Origin: Chryseobacterium sp. c4a
Lineage (GTDB): Bacteria > Bacteroidota > Bacteroidia > Flavobacteriales > Weeksellaceae
Assembly: GCF_009900745.1 (NCBI RefSeq)
Contig: NZ_WXVU01000021.1
Location: 43,023 to 107,022, forward strand
Direction: 5' to 3'
DNA length: 64,000 nt
A program made the position numbers and the translations under genes. Position 1 is the stretch's first letter. Each line of letters opens with the position of its first letter. Of the stretch, positions 1 through 9,346 are shown in pieces. The notes beneath the pieces are model-generated. The model was not told where the DNA came from and did no database searches. It was given only the letters and a program-made list of their open reading frames with translations.

Positions 1-2
1 CT

Positions 3-626
3 GAAAAAAAAGCAGTGCTTCAGAAGATCAGTTTTACAAAAATTACGGCTCCTTTTGATGGAGTGATAGATGTAATTCCTCATAAAGATGGGAGTTTAGT
101 AGAAAATGGAACTTTATTGACAACTCTATCTCAGCTTAATGAGGTGTATGCCTACTTTTCAATTCCAGAGAACCTTTATTTTGAACTTCTCGCTAATGAT
201 AAACTAGGGAAGCATCAGAAAATTGAATTAACGCTACCCAACGGTGTTAATTATCAGTTTAATGGAGCTTTAAAAACAGCAGAAGGAGAAATTGACAGAA
301 CTACAGGATCTATCCGATATAAAGCACTTTTTCCCAATCCAGACCATCTGATCAAGCATGGTACTTCAGGAAAACTGATCATTTCTGAAAATCAGGATAA
401 TGCTATTCTTATTCCACAAAAATCTACATTCTCTATTCAGGATAAAACCTATGTTTTTGTAGTGGATAAACAGAATAAAGTGAAAATGACCAATATCAAG
501 ATCGCAACTACATTAAGGGATTCCTATATGGTAGAAAATGGTCTTAAAAGAGGAGATTTAATCATTTATGAAGGTACTCAGTCCCTAAAGGATGGTGATA
601 TTATTAAAATCAAAAAGAAGTCTTAA
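3..626 (+). CDS. RND efflux periplasmic adaptor (MFP), 5'-truncated by window
   Basis: C-terminal part of a membrane-fusion protein that bridges an inner-membrane RND pump to an outer-membrane channel. The frame is open from the first bases and its true start lies upstream. The visible part begins in the lipoyl/beta-barrel region (the 'TKITAPFDGVI' motif is typical of MFPs) and continues through beta-barrel and membrane-proximal domains ('LIPQKSTFSIQDKTYVFVV'). The RND permease follows 28 bases downstream and an outer-membrane factor after that, so this is a classic adaptor-pump-channel operon. The substrate cannot be read from the sequence. Confidence 0.92.
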   Translation, partial: EKKAVLQKISFTKITAPFDGVIDVIPHKDGSLVENGTLLTTLSQLNEVYAYFSIPENLYFELLANDKLGKHQKIELTLPNGVNYQFNGALKTAEGEIDRTTGSIRYKALFPNPDHLIKHGTSGKLIISENQDNAILIPQKSTFSIQDKTYVFVVDKQNKVKMTNIKIATTLRDSYMVENGLKRGDLIIYEGTQSLKDGDIIKIKKKS

Positions 627-654
627 CCTTTCATAATCTTTAAATCAACTTATT

Positions 655-3600
655 ATGGTAGAGATGTTTATAAGACGAAAGGTTCTTTCGTTGGTTATTT
701 CTATATTATTTGTATTGCTGGGAATTATGGCATTATTGAAAATGCCGATTACCCAGTTCCCGGATATTGTACCGCCTTCAGTAACGGTAACAGCAAAATA
801 TACAGGAGCCAATGCCGAAGTATCAGCCAATGCTGTTGCACTTCCGCTAGAACGAGCCATTAACGGGGTACCGGGAATGACGTATATGTCAACGGTAACT
901 TCCAATGACGGGCTTACCCTGATCCAGGTTTTCTTTGAAGTGGGAACTGATCCTGATGTAGCGGCGGTAAATGTTCAGAACAGGGTAACCACCATTCTTG
1001 ATGAACTTCCCGAAGAGGTAATCCGTGCCGGAGTAACTACAGAAAAGGAGGTAAACAGTATGTTGATGTACCTTAACATTACGAGTACGGATCCAAGCCA
1101 GGATGAACAGTTCATCTACAACTTTACGGATATTAACGTTCTTCAGGAATTAAAACGTATTGATGGAGTAGGACGTGCTGAGATCATGGGACAGAAAGAA
1201 TATTCTATGAGAGTATGGCTTGACCCTCAGAAGATGGCTGCCTATAATATTTCAGCAGATGAAGTGATTACATCATTACAAAAGCAAAATATTTCCGCAG
1301 CACCTGGAAAAGTAGGAGAAACGTCCGGAAAAACTTCCAGTCAGCTTCAGTATGTCATTAAATATAAAGGGAAATTTTTTGAACCTAAACAATATGAAGA
1401 AGTTCCAATCAGATCAGATGTAGACGGAACGATTCTAAAGCTTAAAGATATTGCGAAGGTAGAATTCGGAGCGATGAACTATGGAATGGTTTCCAAAACA
1501 GACGGAAGACCTTCAGCATCTATTATGATGAAGCAGCGTCCGGGATCCAATGCGTCCGAAGTTATTGAAAGCGTAAAAGCTAAAATGGAAGAATTAAAAG
1601 GGACTTCATTTCCCCCAGGAATGGAGTATAACATGGCCTATGATGTTTCCAGATTCCTTGATGCATCGATTAGTGCCGTATTAACCACCCTTATAGAAGC
1701 CTTTATTCTTGTAGGAATTGTGGTGTTTATCTTCCTTCAGGACTGGCGTTCTACCTTGATTCCTGTACTGGCTGTTCCGGTAGCATTGATAGGAACTTTT
1801 GCCTTTATGAATATGCTGGATTTCTCCGTCAACTTATTGACTTTATTTGCTTTGGTTCTTGCCATCGGAATTGTTGTAGATAATGCAATTGTCGTTGTTG
1901 AAGCCGTTCATGTAAAGATGGAAGAAGGCATGAATGCGATGGATGCCACCATCAGCGCTACAAAAGAAATTGCAGGGGCAGTAGTTGCGATTACTATTGT
2001 AATGTCTGCTGTATTTATTCCTGTAGCATTCCTGGATGGCCCTGTAGGAGTATTTTATCGTCAGTTTTCATTAACGTTGGCAATCAGTATTGTGATTTCA
2101 GGGGTGAATGCATTGACGCTTACTCCGGCATTGTGTGCAATTATTTTAAAACCTCATGATCATCATAAAAAGAAAACCATCATTGACCGTGCTTTCCAAA
2201 GTTTTAACACAGGTTTTGAAAGATTAACCAACGGATATGTAAGTATTTTATCAAAATTCGCGACTAGAACTACAGTTACTTTTGGTTTACTATTCCTGTT
2301 TATCGGATTAACTTTTGTTACAAGCAAATTCCTTCCAACAGGATTTATTCCTATGGAAGACCAGGGAATGGTATATGTAAGTGTAACGACTCCTCAGGGT
2401 GCCACTGTAGAAAGAACAGAAAAGGTATTGGATGAAGTTACGGTTATTGCCAAAAAGATAAAAGGTGTAGAAAATGTAACCACTCTTGCCGGATATAGTA
2501 TTGTAACGGAAATTGCCGGTTCATCTTACGGAATGGCTATGATTAATCTTAAAGACTGGAAAGAAAGATCCATTTCAGTCAATGAACTAATCACCGAACT
2601 TTCAGAGAAAACAAAAGGAATTGCAGATGCTCAGATTGAGATTTTTGCTCCGCCAACAGTTCCTGGATTTGGAAATACAAGTGGTTTTGAATTGCGTTTG
2701 CTGGACAGAACAGGTGGTTCCATTGAAAATACCGACAAAATCACCAAGGATTTTGTTAAAAAACTAAATGAAGCTCCTGAACTTCAGAATAACTTCACCA
2801 GCTTTGATGCTACTTTTCCGCAATATATGATTAATGTGGATTATGATATGGCAGCGAAGAAAGGAGTATCTGTAGACAATGCAATGTCTACCTTACAAAC
2901 GATGCTGGGATCTTATTATGCTACCAATTTTATCCGTTTTAGCCAGATGTATAAAGTAATGGTGCAAGCCAGCCCGGAACACAGAGATACTCCTGAAAGT
3001 ATTTTGAATTTATACCTGAAAAATGATAAAGGAGAAATGGTTCCCTTTTCAACATTTATTACCATTGAAAAAGTGTATGGCCCGGAGGTGTTGACAAGGT
3101 ATAATATGTATATGTCGGCTATGATTAATGGAGAACCTGCAGAAGGGTATAGCTCGGGAGATGCTATTGCTGCTGTAGAACGTGTGGCCAAAGAAGTGCT
3201 TCCAAGAGGTTTCGATATAGAATGGTCGGGAATGACAAGAGAAGAAATTTTATCAGGAAATCAAACGGTATATATTTTCCTGATCTGTCTGTTGTTTGTA
3301 TACCTTTTATTGGCAGCTCAATATGAAAGCTTCCTTCTTCCAATGCCAGTGTTATTAAGTCTTCCGACGGGTATTTTCGGTTCTTACATCGCTTTAGTAC
3401 TGGCAGGGCTGGATAATAATATTTATGCACAGGTTGCCTTGGTTATGCTAATTGGGTTATTGGCTAAAAATGCCATTCTGATCGTAGAATTTGCGGTAGC
3501 CAGAAACAAACAGGGATTTGATATTATTCCGGCAGCTATTGAAGGCGCAAGACAGCGTTTAAGACCTATCCTGATGACATCCTTTGCTTTTGTGGCAGGA

Positions 3601-3777
3601 CTTATTCCATTGTGTATTGCATCAGGAGCCGGAGCTATTGGTAACCGTTCCATTGGTACCGCAGCAGCAGGAGGAATGCTGATCGGAACTATTTTCGGAT
3701 TGGTAGTCATTCCGGGACTGTATATATTCTTTGCAAAACTTGAAAATAAGAAGAAAGATGAAAAGATTAAATCCTAG
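655..3777 (+). CDS. RND efflux pump permease, HAE1 (AcrB/MexB-like) family
   Basis: Proton-driven inner-membrane pump of 1040 residues, the normal length for the AcrB family. There is one N-terminal TM helix, a large periplasmic porter loop, a TM block at about 340-500, a second periplasmic loop and a final TM block at about 870-1030. TM4 reads 'GIVVDNAIVVVEAV' (D409-N410): the first of the two AcrB relay aspartates is present but the second is Asn. The TM10 lysine is present in 'GLLAKNAILIVEFA'. The gene lies between adaptor and outer-membrane factor and overlaps the latter by 20 bp, so translation is probably coupled. It is likely a drug/hydrophobe exporter; specificity is unknown. Confidence 0.96.
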   Translation: MVEMFIRRKVLSLVISILFVLLGIMALLKMPITQFPDIVPPSVTVTAKYTGANAEVSANAVALPLERAINGVPGMTYMSTVTSNDGLTLIQVFFEVGTDPDVAAVNVQNRVTTILDELPEEVIRAGVTTEKEVNSMLMYLNITSTDPSQDEQFIYNFTDINVLQELKRIDGVGRAEIMGQKEYSMRVWLDPQKMAAYNISADEVITSLQKQNISAAPGKVGETSGKTSSQLQYVIKYKGKFFEPKQYEEVPIRSDVDGTILKLKDIAKVEFGAMNYGMVSKTDGRPSASIMMKQRPGSNASEVIESVKAKMEELKGTSFPPGMEYNMAYDVSRFLDASISAVLTTLIEAFILVGIVVFIFLQDWRSTLIPVLAVPVALIGTFAFMNMLDFSVNLLTLFALVLAIGIVVDNAIVVVEAVHVKMEEGMNAMDATISATKEIAGAVVAITIVMSAVFIPVAFLDGPVGVFYRQFSLTLAISIVISGVNALTLTPALCAIILKPHDHHKKKTIIDRAFQSFNTGFERLTNGYVSILSKFATRTTVTFGLLFLFIGLTFVTSKFLPTGFIPMEDQGMVYVSVTTPQGATVERTEKVLDEVTVIAKKIKGVENVTTLAGYSIVTEIAGSSYGMAMINLKDWKERSISVNELITELSEKTKGIADAQIEIFAPPTVPGFGNTSGFELRLLDRTGGSIENTDKITKDFVKKLNEAPELQNNFTSFDATFPQYMINVDYDMAAKKGVSVDNAMSTLQTMLGSYYATNFIRFSQMYKVMVQASPEHRDTPESILNLYLKNDKGEMVPFSTFITIEKVYGPEVLTRYNMYMSAMINGEPAEGYSSGDAIAAVERVAKEVLPRGFDIEWSGMTREEILSGNQTVYIFLICLLFVYLLLAAQYESFLLPMPVLLSLPTGIFGSYIALVLAGLDNNIYAQVALVMLIGLLAKNAILIVEFAVARNKQGFDIIPAAIEGARQRLRPILMTSFAFVAGLIPLCIASGAGAIGNRSIGTAAAGGMLIGTIFGLVVIPGLYIFFAKLENKKKDEKIKS

Positions 3778-5200
3778 AAATATATTATTGGGAGTGGCTG
3801 TTGTAAGCTTAGTATCATGTGCTGTACCAAAAGTGACCGATATCAAAAAAGCTCAGACATTACCGGAAATACCGACTAAAATCACCAGTTCAGGAGAGTT
3901 TCAGCAGCTCAATCTGAAAGCTTATTTTACAGATGCCCATTTACTTGAACTTTTTGATAAAGTAGTACAGGCCAATCCTGATTTCCAGATTGCTCAGCAA
4001 AGAGTAGAAATCGCCAATAGTTTCCTGCAACGTTCCAAAATGGATCTTTTGCCTTCTCTTGAAGTGGGAGCAGAGGCCACAGGAAACCGCTATGGAAAGT
4101 ATACCATGGAAGGAGTGGGAAATTATGACACGAATCTTTCTCCCAATATTACGGAAGAGCAGAAAATTAACCGTGATTTCACACCCAACTATTGGGTTGG
4201 AGCAAGAAGCAGCTGGGAAATTGATGCATGGGGAAAATTAAAAAATAAGAAAATCGCTGCCCAGAAGAAGTATTTGGCATCTACAGAAGGATTGCGATTA
4301 CTCCAGGTAGAACTCTTTACCGATATTGCTAATTTGTATTATCAATTAGTGACATTAGATAACCGCCTTGCTATTTATCAGAAGAACTATAATCTTCAGC
4401 AGAGAGCTTTTGAAATTGTTCTGGCACAGCGTGAAGTAGGAAAAGCTACAGAACTTGCCGTGCAGCAGTTCAAAGCACAGAACAATAACTGGCTGGCAGA
4501 AATTGAACATATTAAAGTAGAGATTGTCACCGTTGAACAAGCCATTACCACTTTAACAGGAAGCTATGGCGGAGAGGTAAAACGTGGTAAAATACTTATG
4601 CCTACTAATGTGGATGTTTTAAATAAGACCATTAATGTAGAAGCTGTTATTCATTCAAGGCCGGATGTTGCCGCTAATTATTACGTGTTGGAAGCTTCCC
4701 AGGCAGATGCTAAAGCAGCAAGAGCCGCTTTTTATCCAAAGATTGACCTGGGAGCCGGAATTGGCATAAATTCTTTTTCCGTGGAAACTCTTTTCAAACC
4801 AAGTTCATTGGCTGGGCAGCTGCTGGGTGGATTGATGGTTCCTGTCTTTAATAAAGGCCAGTTGAAATATGAGTTTAAAGTGGCTAGTAAAGAACAGGAG
4901 ATTGCTTTTTTAAATTATCAAAAGAGTATTACCACCGCATTCAATGAGCTTCAATCTATTTTGAAACAGACCAGAATCTACGAAAAGGTTTTAAAGTTGA
5001 AGTCAGAAGAAGTAGGCTTTCTGGATCGCGGAGTTGAGGTATCCAATGATCTGTATCTGACAGGATATGCGAATTATTTTGAACTGATCAACTCTCAGAA
5101 AAGCAAACTTACTGCAGAACTTGATCTATTGCAGTTTCAGCATCAGAATACCAGAAATAATGTTCTGTTATTTAAAGCGCTGGGAGGAAAACTAGATTAA
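3758..5200 (+). CDS. Outer-membrane efflux channel lipoprotein (TolC/OprM/NodT family)
   Basis: Outer-membrane factor of the tripartite pump, about 480 residues. I chose the ATG at 3758 because it gives 'MKRLNPRNILLGVAVVSLVSC', a lipoprotein signal peptide with lipobox Cys; a TTG at 3731 would add a non-signal extension. Two OEP repeats are apparent (about 55-250 and 275-475), rich in Ala/Gln helices with 'PDFQIAQQRVEIA' and 'RPDVAANYYVLEASQADAKAA', the latter a standard NodT signature. The start lies inside the pump gene in another frame, which suggests coupled translation. It is the last gene of the operon and a hairpin follows at about 5214-5252. Confidence 0.95.
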   Translation: MKRLNPRNILLGVAVVSLVSCAVPKVTDIKKAQTLPEIPTKITSSGEFQQLNLKAYFTDAHLLELFDKVVQANPDFQIAQQRVEIANSFLQRSKMDLLPSLEVGAEATGNRYGKYTMEGVGNYDTNLSPNITEEQKINRDFTPNYWVGARSSWEIDAWGKLKNKKIAAQKKYLASTEGLRLLQVELFTDIANLYYQLVTLDNRLAIYQKNYNLQQRAFEIVLAQREVGKATELAVQQFKAQNNNWLAEIEHIKVEIVTVEQAITTLTGSYGGEVKRGKILMPTNVDVLNKTINVEAVIHSRPDVAANYYVLEASQADAKAARAAFYPKIDLGAGIGINSFSVETLFKPSSLAGQLLGGLMVPVFNKGQLKYEFKVASKEQEIAFLNYQKSITTAFNELQSILKQTRIYEKVLKLKSEEVGFLDRGVEVSNDLYLTGYANYFELINSQKSKLTAELDLLQFQHQNTRNNVLLFKALGGKLD

Positions 5201-5213
5201 ATAAGAGGTATAA

Positions 5214-5252
5214 AATGGAGGTCACTTCATTATGAATGTGGCCTTCTCTTTA
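5214..5252 (+). terminator. Imperfect hairpin after efflux operon
   Basis: An imperfect inverted repeat (around aggtcacttcat / atgaatgtggcct) is followed by a T-rich stretch just after the channel-gene stop. It is a probable rho-independent terminator with mismatches in the stem. Confidence 0.5.
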
Positions 5253-5343
5253 AAAGCTTATGCTTAAAATTATGAGGCTGAGCTTTTCTATGAGAAAAAT
5301 TTTTTCGGTTTTGAAAACCGGTTATTTTTACGATGTATAAAGA

Positions 5344-5372
5344 AAGCCACCTGAAAAAGGTGGCTTTTATTT
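5344..5372. terminator. Bidirectional terminator between efflux operon and cold-shock gene
   Basis: AAGCCACCT, short A-rich loop, AGGTGGCTT, then T-rich on the plus side and A-rich preceding, so it can act on both strands. It lies between the convergent efflux operon (+) and cold-shock gene (-). Confidence 0.8.
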
Positions 5373-5390
5373 GTATAAGATAATGTATCT

Positions 5391-5819
5391 TTATTTTACA
5401 ATCTGAATCTCAACTGCAGAAAATCCTTTTGGAGATTTTTCCTTTTCAAAAGAAACTTTGTTTCCTTTCTTTACCGGTTCTACACAGTTGTTATTGTGGA
5501 AGAAGATATTTTCTTTACTGTTATCTTCAGTGATGAAACCATATCCTTTTTCACTAAGGAAGGTAACAATTCCTGTTTTTCTTGGATCTTCCTCAATAAT
5601 AGGAGCAGCTCCTAACTGAATGTCATCAAGGTTTACTTCCTGTCTTTGTTCTGGCGGAGTAGATGTTAATCTTCCGAATTCATCTACGTACATGAAGACA
5701 TCCTCCATGTCCTTACCTTTGTTGTTGTTCGTTTTACGTTCTTCGCGTCTTAGCGCTTTTTCTTTTTGCTTTTGAATTTTTTTCTTGAAATTTTCCTTTT
5801 TAGAAAAAGAATCTGCCAT
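5391..5819 (-). CDS. Cold-shock domain protein with basic N-terminal extension
   Basis: 142-residue RNA/DNA chaperone-type protein. Residues about 80-142 form a cold-shock (OB-fold) domain with RNP1-like 'KGYGFITED' and RNP2-like 'IFFHNN'. The first 40 residues are very Lys/Arg-rich (about 'KKENFKKKIQKQKEKALRRE'), and an acidic linker follows. Classic CspA proteins are about 70 residues; this two-part layout is a Bacteroidota variant. A -7 box some 240 bases upstream implies a long leader, as is known for cold-shock mRNAs. Confidence 0.9.
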   Translation of the reverse strand: MADSFSKKENFKKKIQKQKEKALRREERKTNNNKGKDMEDVFMYVDEFGRLTSTPPEQRQEVNLDDIQLGAAPIIEEDPRKTGIVTFLSEKGYGFITEDNSKENIFFHNNNCVEPVKKGNKVSFEKEKSPKGFSAVEIQIVK

Positions 5820-6530
5820 AAATTATTTTTAGTATTTAGTTTCTATAAATTGTATTGTTCACTCTGGTCTGCCTTAGACCTTAAAGCCCGACGATGTTTC
5901 CTGTTGTGAAGTTTCCTAATCATACAGAGCTTTAAAATTCCGACAAGTATTGTTCTGGGTAGAAGAATAAAAGTTAAAAATATGGCTGCTCAAAAAGCAA
6001 AGACTGAATAAATATATTCTAAGTCGTTACAGAAAACAAAGTAGTGACTTGCTTAATAATATGCAAATATACAACAATAAAATGAATAAAGCTGTTTTTA
6101 AATGATTGATTATCAGAAATGGTTTTTATAAAAACTTGCCCGGATGTTCTTATTTACAGAAGGATAAAGCCGTATTGAATGTTTTTTTACAAAAAATCCC
6201 CAGTAAGCTGAGGATTAAAAAAAATATATTAAGAATGAAATGGTGTGTTAATACGGGTGGGAGAGCATCAAATGCTGTGCCTAAAACTCACTTAATCTGG
6301 AAAAAGTAAACATCTGTTTAATATGAGAAACAGAATTCAAACTCTATCTATCTGGTAGATAATAGGATATTAGGGAAAAATATGTTTATATAAATTTATA
6401 ATATTTTACAAGATTTTTCGGATCAAAACTAAACCTGTTTCAAATTTTGTATGAATTCCCGAAAAATTCACCATGTTGAGATGAACTTTATTGTCCATCT
6501 TTGCTTCATTAACCATTAAAAATAAAAATA
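5820..6530. other. Intergenic region: putative csp leader, no convincing gene
   Basis: No convincing gene. The left third (5820 to about 6056) is probably the 5' leader of the minus-strand cold-shock gene. The remainder is AT-rich; a 67-codon open frame at 6106-6309 has no recognisable family, no clear start context and low-complexity composition. The upstream region of the SDR gene lies at its right end. Confidence 0.5.
6064..6071 (-). promoter_or_regulatory. -7 box of cold-shock gene (TATATTTG)
   Basis: Read on the minus strand this is TATATTTG, an exact match to the Bacteroidota TAnnTTTG -7 element. It would place transcription start near 6056 and give a leader of about 237 bases before the ATG at 5819. 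The -33 element is weak. Confidence 0.5.
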
Positions 6531-7286
6531 ATGTCAACACAAGATGTAAACGGAAAAGTTGTTTTAATAGCCGGTGGAGGAAAGAACCTTGGCGGATTAC
6601 TAAGCAGAGATTTTGCTGCAAAAGGAGCGAAGCTAGCCATACACTATAACAGTGAAAGCTCCAGGGCAGAGAGTGAAAAAACACTGGCTGAAGTTCAGGC
6701 GTTGGGAGCAGAAGCTTTCCTATTTCAGGGAGACCTTACCAAAGTAGATAATATTGCTAAGTTTTTTGATGAGACGATCTCTCGTTTTGGCGGCGTAGAT
6801 GTTGCGATTAACACGGTAGGAATGGTACTGAAAAAACCATTTTCAGTAACTACAGAAGAAGAATACGATACCATGTTCAATGTCAATTCAAAATCAGCCT
6901 ACTTCTTTTTACAGGAAGCAGGAAAAAAAATAAATGATCACGGTAAGATCTGTACGATTGTTACTTCATTATTGGCGGCTTATACAGGATTATATTCTAC
7001 TTATGCTGGAGCAAAAGCACCAGTAGAGCATTTTACCAGAGCAGCATCCAAAGAATTTGGAGCCAGAGGAATCTCTGTAACAGCAGTGGCACCTGGCCCT
7101 ATGGATACTCCGTTTTTCTATGGTCAGGAAACAGATGATGCAGTAGCCTATCATAAATCTGCATCCGCATTGGGAGGACTTACCGATATTAAAGATATAG
7201 CTCCGCTAGTAGAGTTTCTTGTCACTGATGGTTGGTGGATCACAGGGCAGACGATCTTTGCCAATGGTGGTTATACTACAAGATAA
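6531..7286 (+). CDS. Short-chain dehydrogenase/reductase (SDR)
   Basis: NAD(P)-dependent oxidoreductase of 251 residues, classical SDR length. The N-terminal Rossmann motif is 'GGGKNLGG' (residues about 15-22), 'NTVG' corresponds to the NNAG motif, and the catalytic Tyr158/Lys162 pair is in 'YAGAK' with a Ser upstream in 'VTSLL'. The end 'TGQTIFANGGYTTR' is the usual substrate/NAD-loop C-terminus. It sits alone between a leader region and a strong terminator. The substrate cannot be predicted; FabG-like sequence alone does not establish a fatty-acid role. Confidence 0.93.
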   Translation: MSTQDVNGKVVLIAGGGKNLGGLLSRDFAAKGAKLAIHYNSESSRAESEKTLAEVQALGAEAFLFQGDLTKVDNIAKFFDETISRFGGVDVAINTVGMVLKKPFSVTTEEEYDTMFNVNSKSAYFFLQEAGKKINDHGKICTIVTSLLAAYTGLYSTYAGAKAPVEHFTRAASKEFGARGISVTAVAPGPMDTPFFYGQETDDAVAYHKSASALGGLTDIKDIAPLVEFLVTDGWWITGQTIFANGGYTTR

Positions 7287-7297
7287 TCTGAGCCTAT

Positions 7298-7337
7298 AAA
7301 AAAACTCACTGAAAATAACTTTCAGTGAGTTTTTTTA
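7298..7337. terminator. Bidirectional terminator between SDR gene and lgt
   Basis: A perfect stem ACTCACTGAAA / TTTCAGTGAGT with a five-base loop is flanked by an A-run and a T-run. It serves the converging SDR (+) and lgt (-) genes. Confidence 0.88.
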
Positions 7338-7358
7338 TTGAATAAGGAAAGCCAGAAA

Positions 7359-8195
7359 CTATGACGTTTTCATTTTTCCCTTTTCCATTATACTTTTAAC
7401 GATAAAGAAAAGTCCTAAAAGAACAAAAGGAATACTTAAAAGCTGTCCCATATTTAAGCTCATTCCATGTTCAAATTCTACCTGATCTACCTTTATAAAT
7501 TCGATCAGAATTCTCATAATAAAGATTAAAAGAATACTGATTCCAAAATAAAAACCTTTACCAATTTTAAAGATATCTTTTTTGTAAATAAAGTAAATAA
7601 GAAGGAAAATAATCAAATAAGAAATCGCTTCATAAAGCTGGGCAGGATGTCTGGGCAGTTGGTCTACCTGACGGAATATAAAAGCCCATGGAACATTGGT
7701 AGGAATTCCAATGATTTCAGAGTTCATAAGATTGGCAAGTCTGATAAAAACACCACCTAGCGGAAGTACAATCGCAATGGCATCTAAAACCGTCATTAAC
7801 GGGATCTTAAACTTTCTGGCATAGATCAGAAGCATAATCATCAGACCAATTCCTCCTCCGTGGCTTGCAAGTCCTGCAAAACCAGTGAAATGATAAGCTC
7901 CATCCGGGCCTCTCTGAATCGGTAAGAAGATTTCTAGAGGATGTTGGGAATAATAATCAAAATCATAAAAGATACAGTGTCCTAATCGGGCACCCGCTAA
8001 TATTCCGATAAGTGCATACGTAAATAGAGCATCATGCGCCTGTATACTTAAATTTTCTTTTTTATAAATGCTTTTTAAAATATTAAAGCATAAAACAAGT
8101 CCTGAAAGAAATAACAGGCCATAGTATTTCACGGAAACACCTAAAATATTGACGATTTCAGGATTTACATCCCAGTTGATATATAATAAACTCAT
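7359..8195 (-). CDS. lgt: Prolipoprotein diacylglyceryl transferase
   Basis: Integral membrane enzyme (278 residues) that moves diacylglycerol from phosphatidylglycerol to the lipobox Cys of prolipoproteins, the first step of lipoprotein maturation. Family signatures are 'GARLGHCIFYD', 'GLASHGGGIG', 'FIRLANLMNSEIIG' (the Lgt signature with its conserved Arg/Asn/Glu) and 'RHPAQLYEA'. Seven hydrophobic segments are visible. It is probably monocistronic, with a TATCTTTG -7 box about 28 bases upstream. Confidence 0.97.
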   Translation of the reverse strand: MSLLYINWDVNPEIVNILGVSVKYYGLLFLSGLVLCFNILKSIYKKENLSIQAHDALFTYALIGILAGARLGHCIFYDFDYYSQHPLEIFLPIQRGPDGAYHFTGFAGLASHGGGIGLMIMLLIYARKFKIPLMTVLDAIAIVLPLGGVFIRLANLMNSEIIGIPTNVPWAFIFRQVDQLPRHPAQLYEAISYLIIFLLIYFIYKKDIFKIGKGFYFGISILLIFIMRILIEFIKVDQVEFEHGMSLNMGQLLSIPFVLLGLFFIVKSIMEKGKMKTS

Positions 8196-8222
8196 TGATA
8201 TTGTTATCGGATTTTACGGATG

Positions 8223-8230
8223 CAAAGATA
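8223..8230 (-). promoter_or_regulatory. -7 box upstream of lgt (TATCTTTG)
   Basis: The minus strand reads TATCTTTG, matching TAnnTTTG, at a suitable distance from the lgt ATG (8195). A clear -33 box is not seen. Confidence 0.45.
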
Positions 8231-8420
8231 AGAAAATAGGATTTTTTGATTAAAATACTCCTTTTGTATGGTCTTATGTTTTGATTTTTAAATGCTTAAG
8301 GCTTATTTGTAGTATCTGTTATGAAATTTTAGTAAATAAAAATTATGATAAAAATAGAATCAAGAACCTATTATTTTTCATTTCATGATCCTTAATTATA
8401 TTTGTAATAAACCAATTCGT

Positions 8421-9167
8421 ATGAATAAACTATTGATTTACTTTACAAGTATGTCCTTATTGCTGAGTACTACTTTGTATTCACAAAAAACAACTTCACA
8501 AACACCCAATAAATGCTATATCTATCTCACATTTGATGATGGCCCGCTGAATGGAAGCGAAAATATCAATGATATCATTTTAAAGGAAAAAATTAAGATC
8601 AGTGTTTTTATGGTAGGGGAACATGTGATTAAAGATAAACAGATGGATACTTATGCTAAATATTATGATCAGAACCCTTATATTGATGAATATAACCACA
8701 GTTTTACCCATGCCAATGATCATTATGAAGCATTTTATAATAATGTAGATAAGTCGGTACATGATATTGTATATAATCAAAGTCTGTTGAGATTACCTTA
8801 TAAGATTGTACGCCTTCCGGGAAGAAATATTTGGCGGTTAGGAGGAAGATCTAAGAATGATATTACTAATGGAATACAAACTGCAGATCAACTAGCAGCA
8901 CTGGGTTACAAAGTAGTAGGCTGGGATGTAGAATGGCAGCATCGTCCTTCTGATGGTACCCCTATTCAGACCGTCAATGATATGTATACTGCAGTTCAGA
9001 AGCTTTGTACCTCGGATAAAACATTTACTAAAAGCAACGTTGTCATGCTGATTCATGACGAAATGTTTCAAAAAAGCTGGGAAGAATCAGAATTAAAAGC
9101 ATTAATAGATTTGCTGAGAACAAATCCCAATTATAGCTTTGAGCAGATGAGGTTTTACCCACAATAA
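8421..9167 (+). CDS. Secreted polysaccharide deacetylase (NodB domain)
   Basis: 248-residue exported carbohydrate esterase family 4-type protein. I chose ATG 8421 because it starts a good signal peptide ('MNKLLIYFTSMSLLLSTTLYS'); an ATG at 8385 would put 12 polar residues before it. NodB motifs are in order: 'TFDDGP' (catalytic Asp and metal Asp), 'HSFTHAND' (metal His residues), 'RLPGRN', 'GWDVEW' and 'MLIHDE'. It would remove N- or O-acetyl groups from an extracellular or wall polysaccharide; the actual substrate is unknown. It has no operon partner. Confidence 0.9.
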   Translation: MNKLLIYFTSMSLLLSTTLYSQKTTSQTPNKCYIYLTFDDGPLNGSENINDIILKEKIKISVFMVGEHVIKDKQMDTYAKYYDQNPYIDEYNHSFTHANDHYEAFYNNVDKSVHDIVYNQSLLRLPYKIVRLPGRNIWRLGGRSKNDITNGIQTADQLAALGYKVVGWDVEWQHRPSDGTPIQTVNDMYTAVQKLCTSDKTFTKSNVVMLIHDEMFQKSWEESELKALIDLLRTNPNYSFEQMRFYPQ

Positions 9168-9346
9168 AAGTCATATAATTTAAAATCATTCTTGAATAAA
9201 CATTTTATAACTTTAAGCTGAGTTTGGAAAGAAAGTAATGAAGGTAATATCCATCGACCTCCGAATATACCAAGAATAAAATTCTTTATTATCTATTTTT
9301 TTCAGACTTATCATTAGTATAACACCAAATATAGAACGATTTTAAT

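Noticed and set aside
4059..4241. 60-codon frame inside the channel gene
   Set aside because: Out-of-frame shadow in the outer-membrane factor gene.
6106..6309. 67-codon open frame between cold-shock and SDR genes
   Set aside because: Low-complexity, no family-like pattern, no start context; better seen as intergenic DNA.
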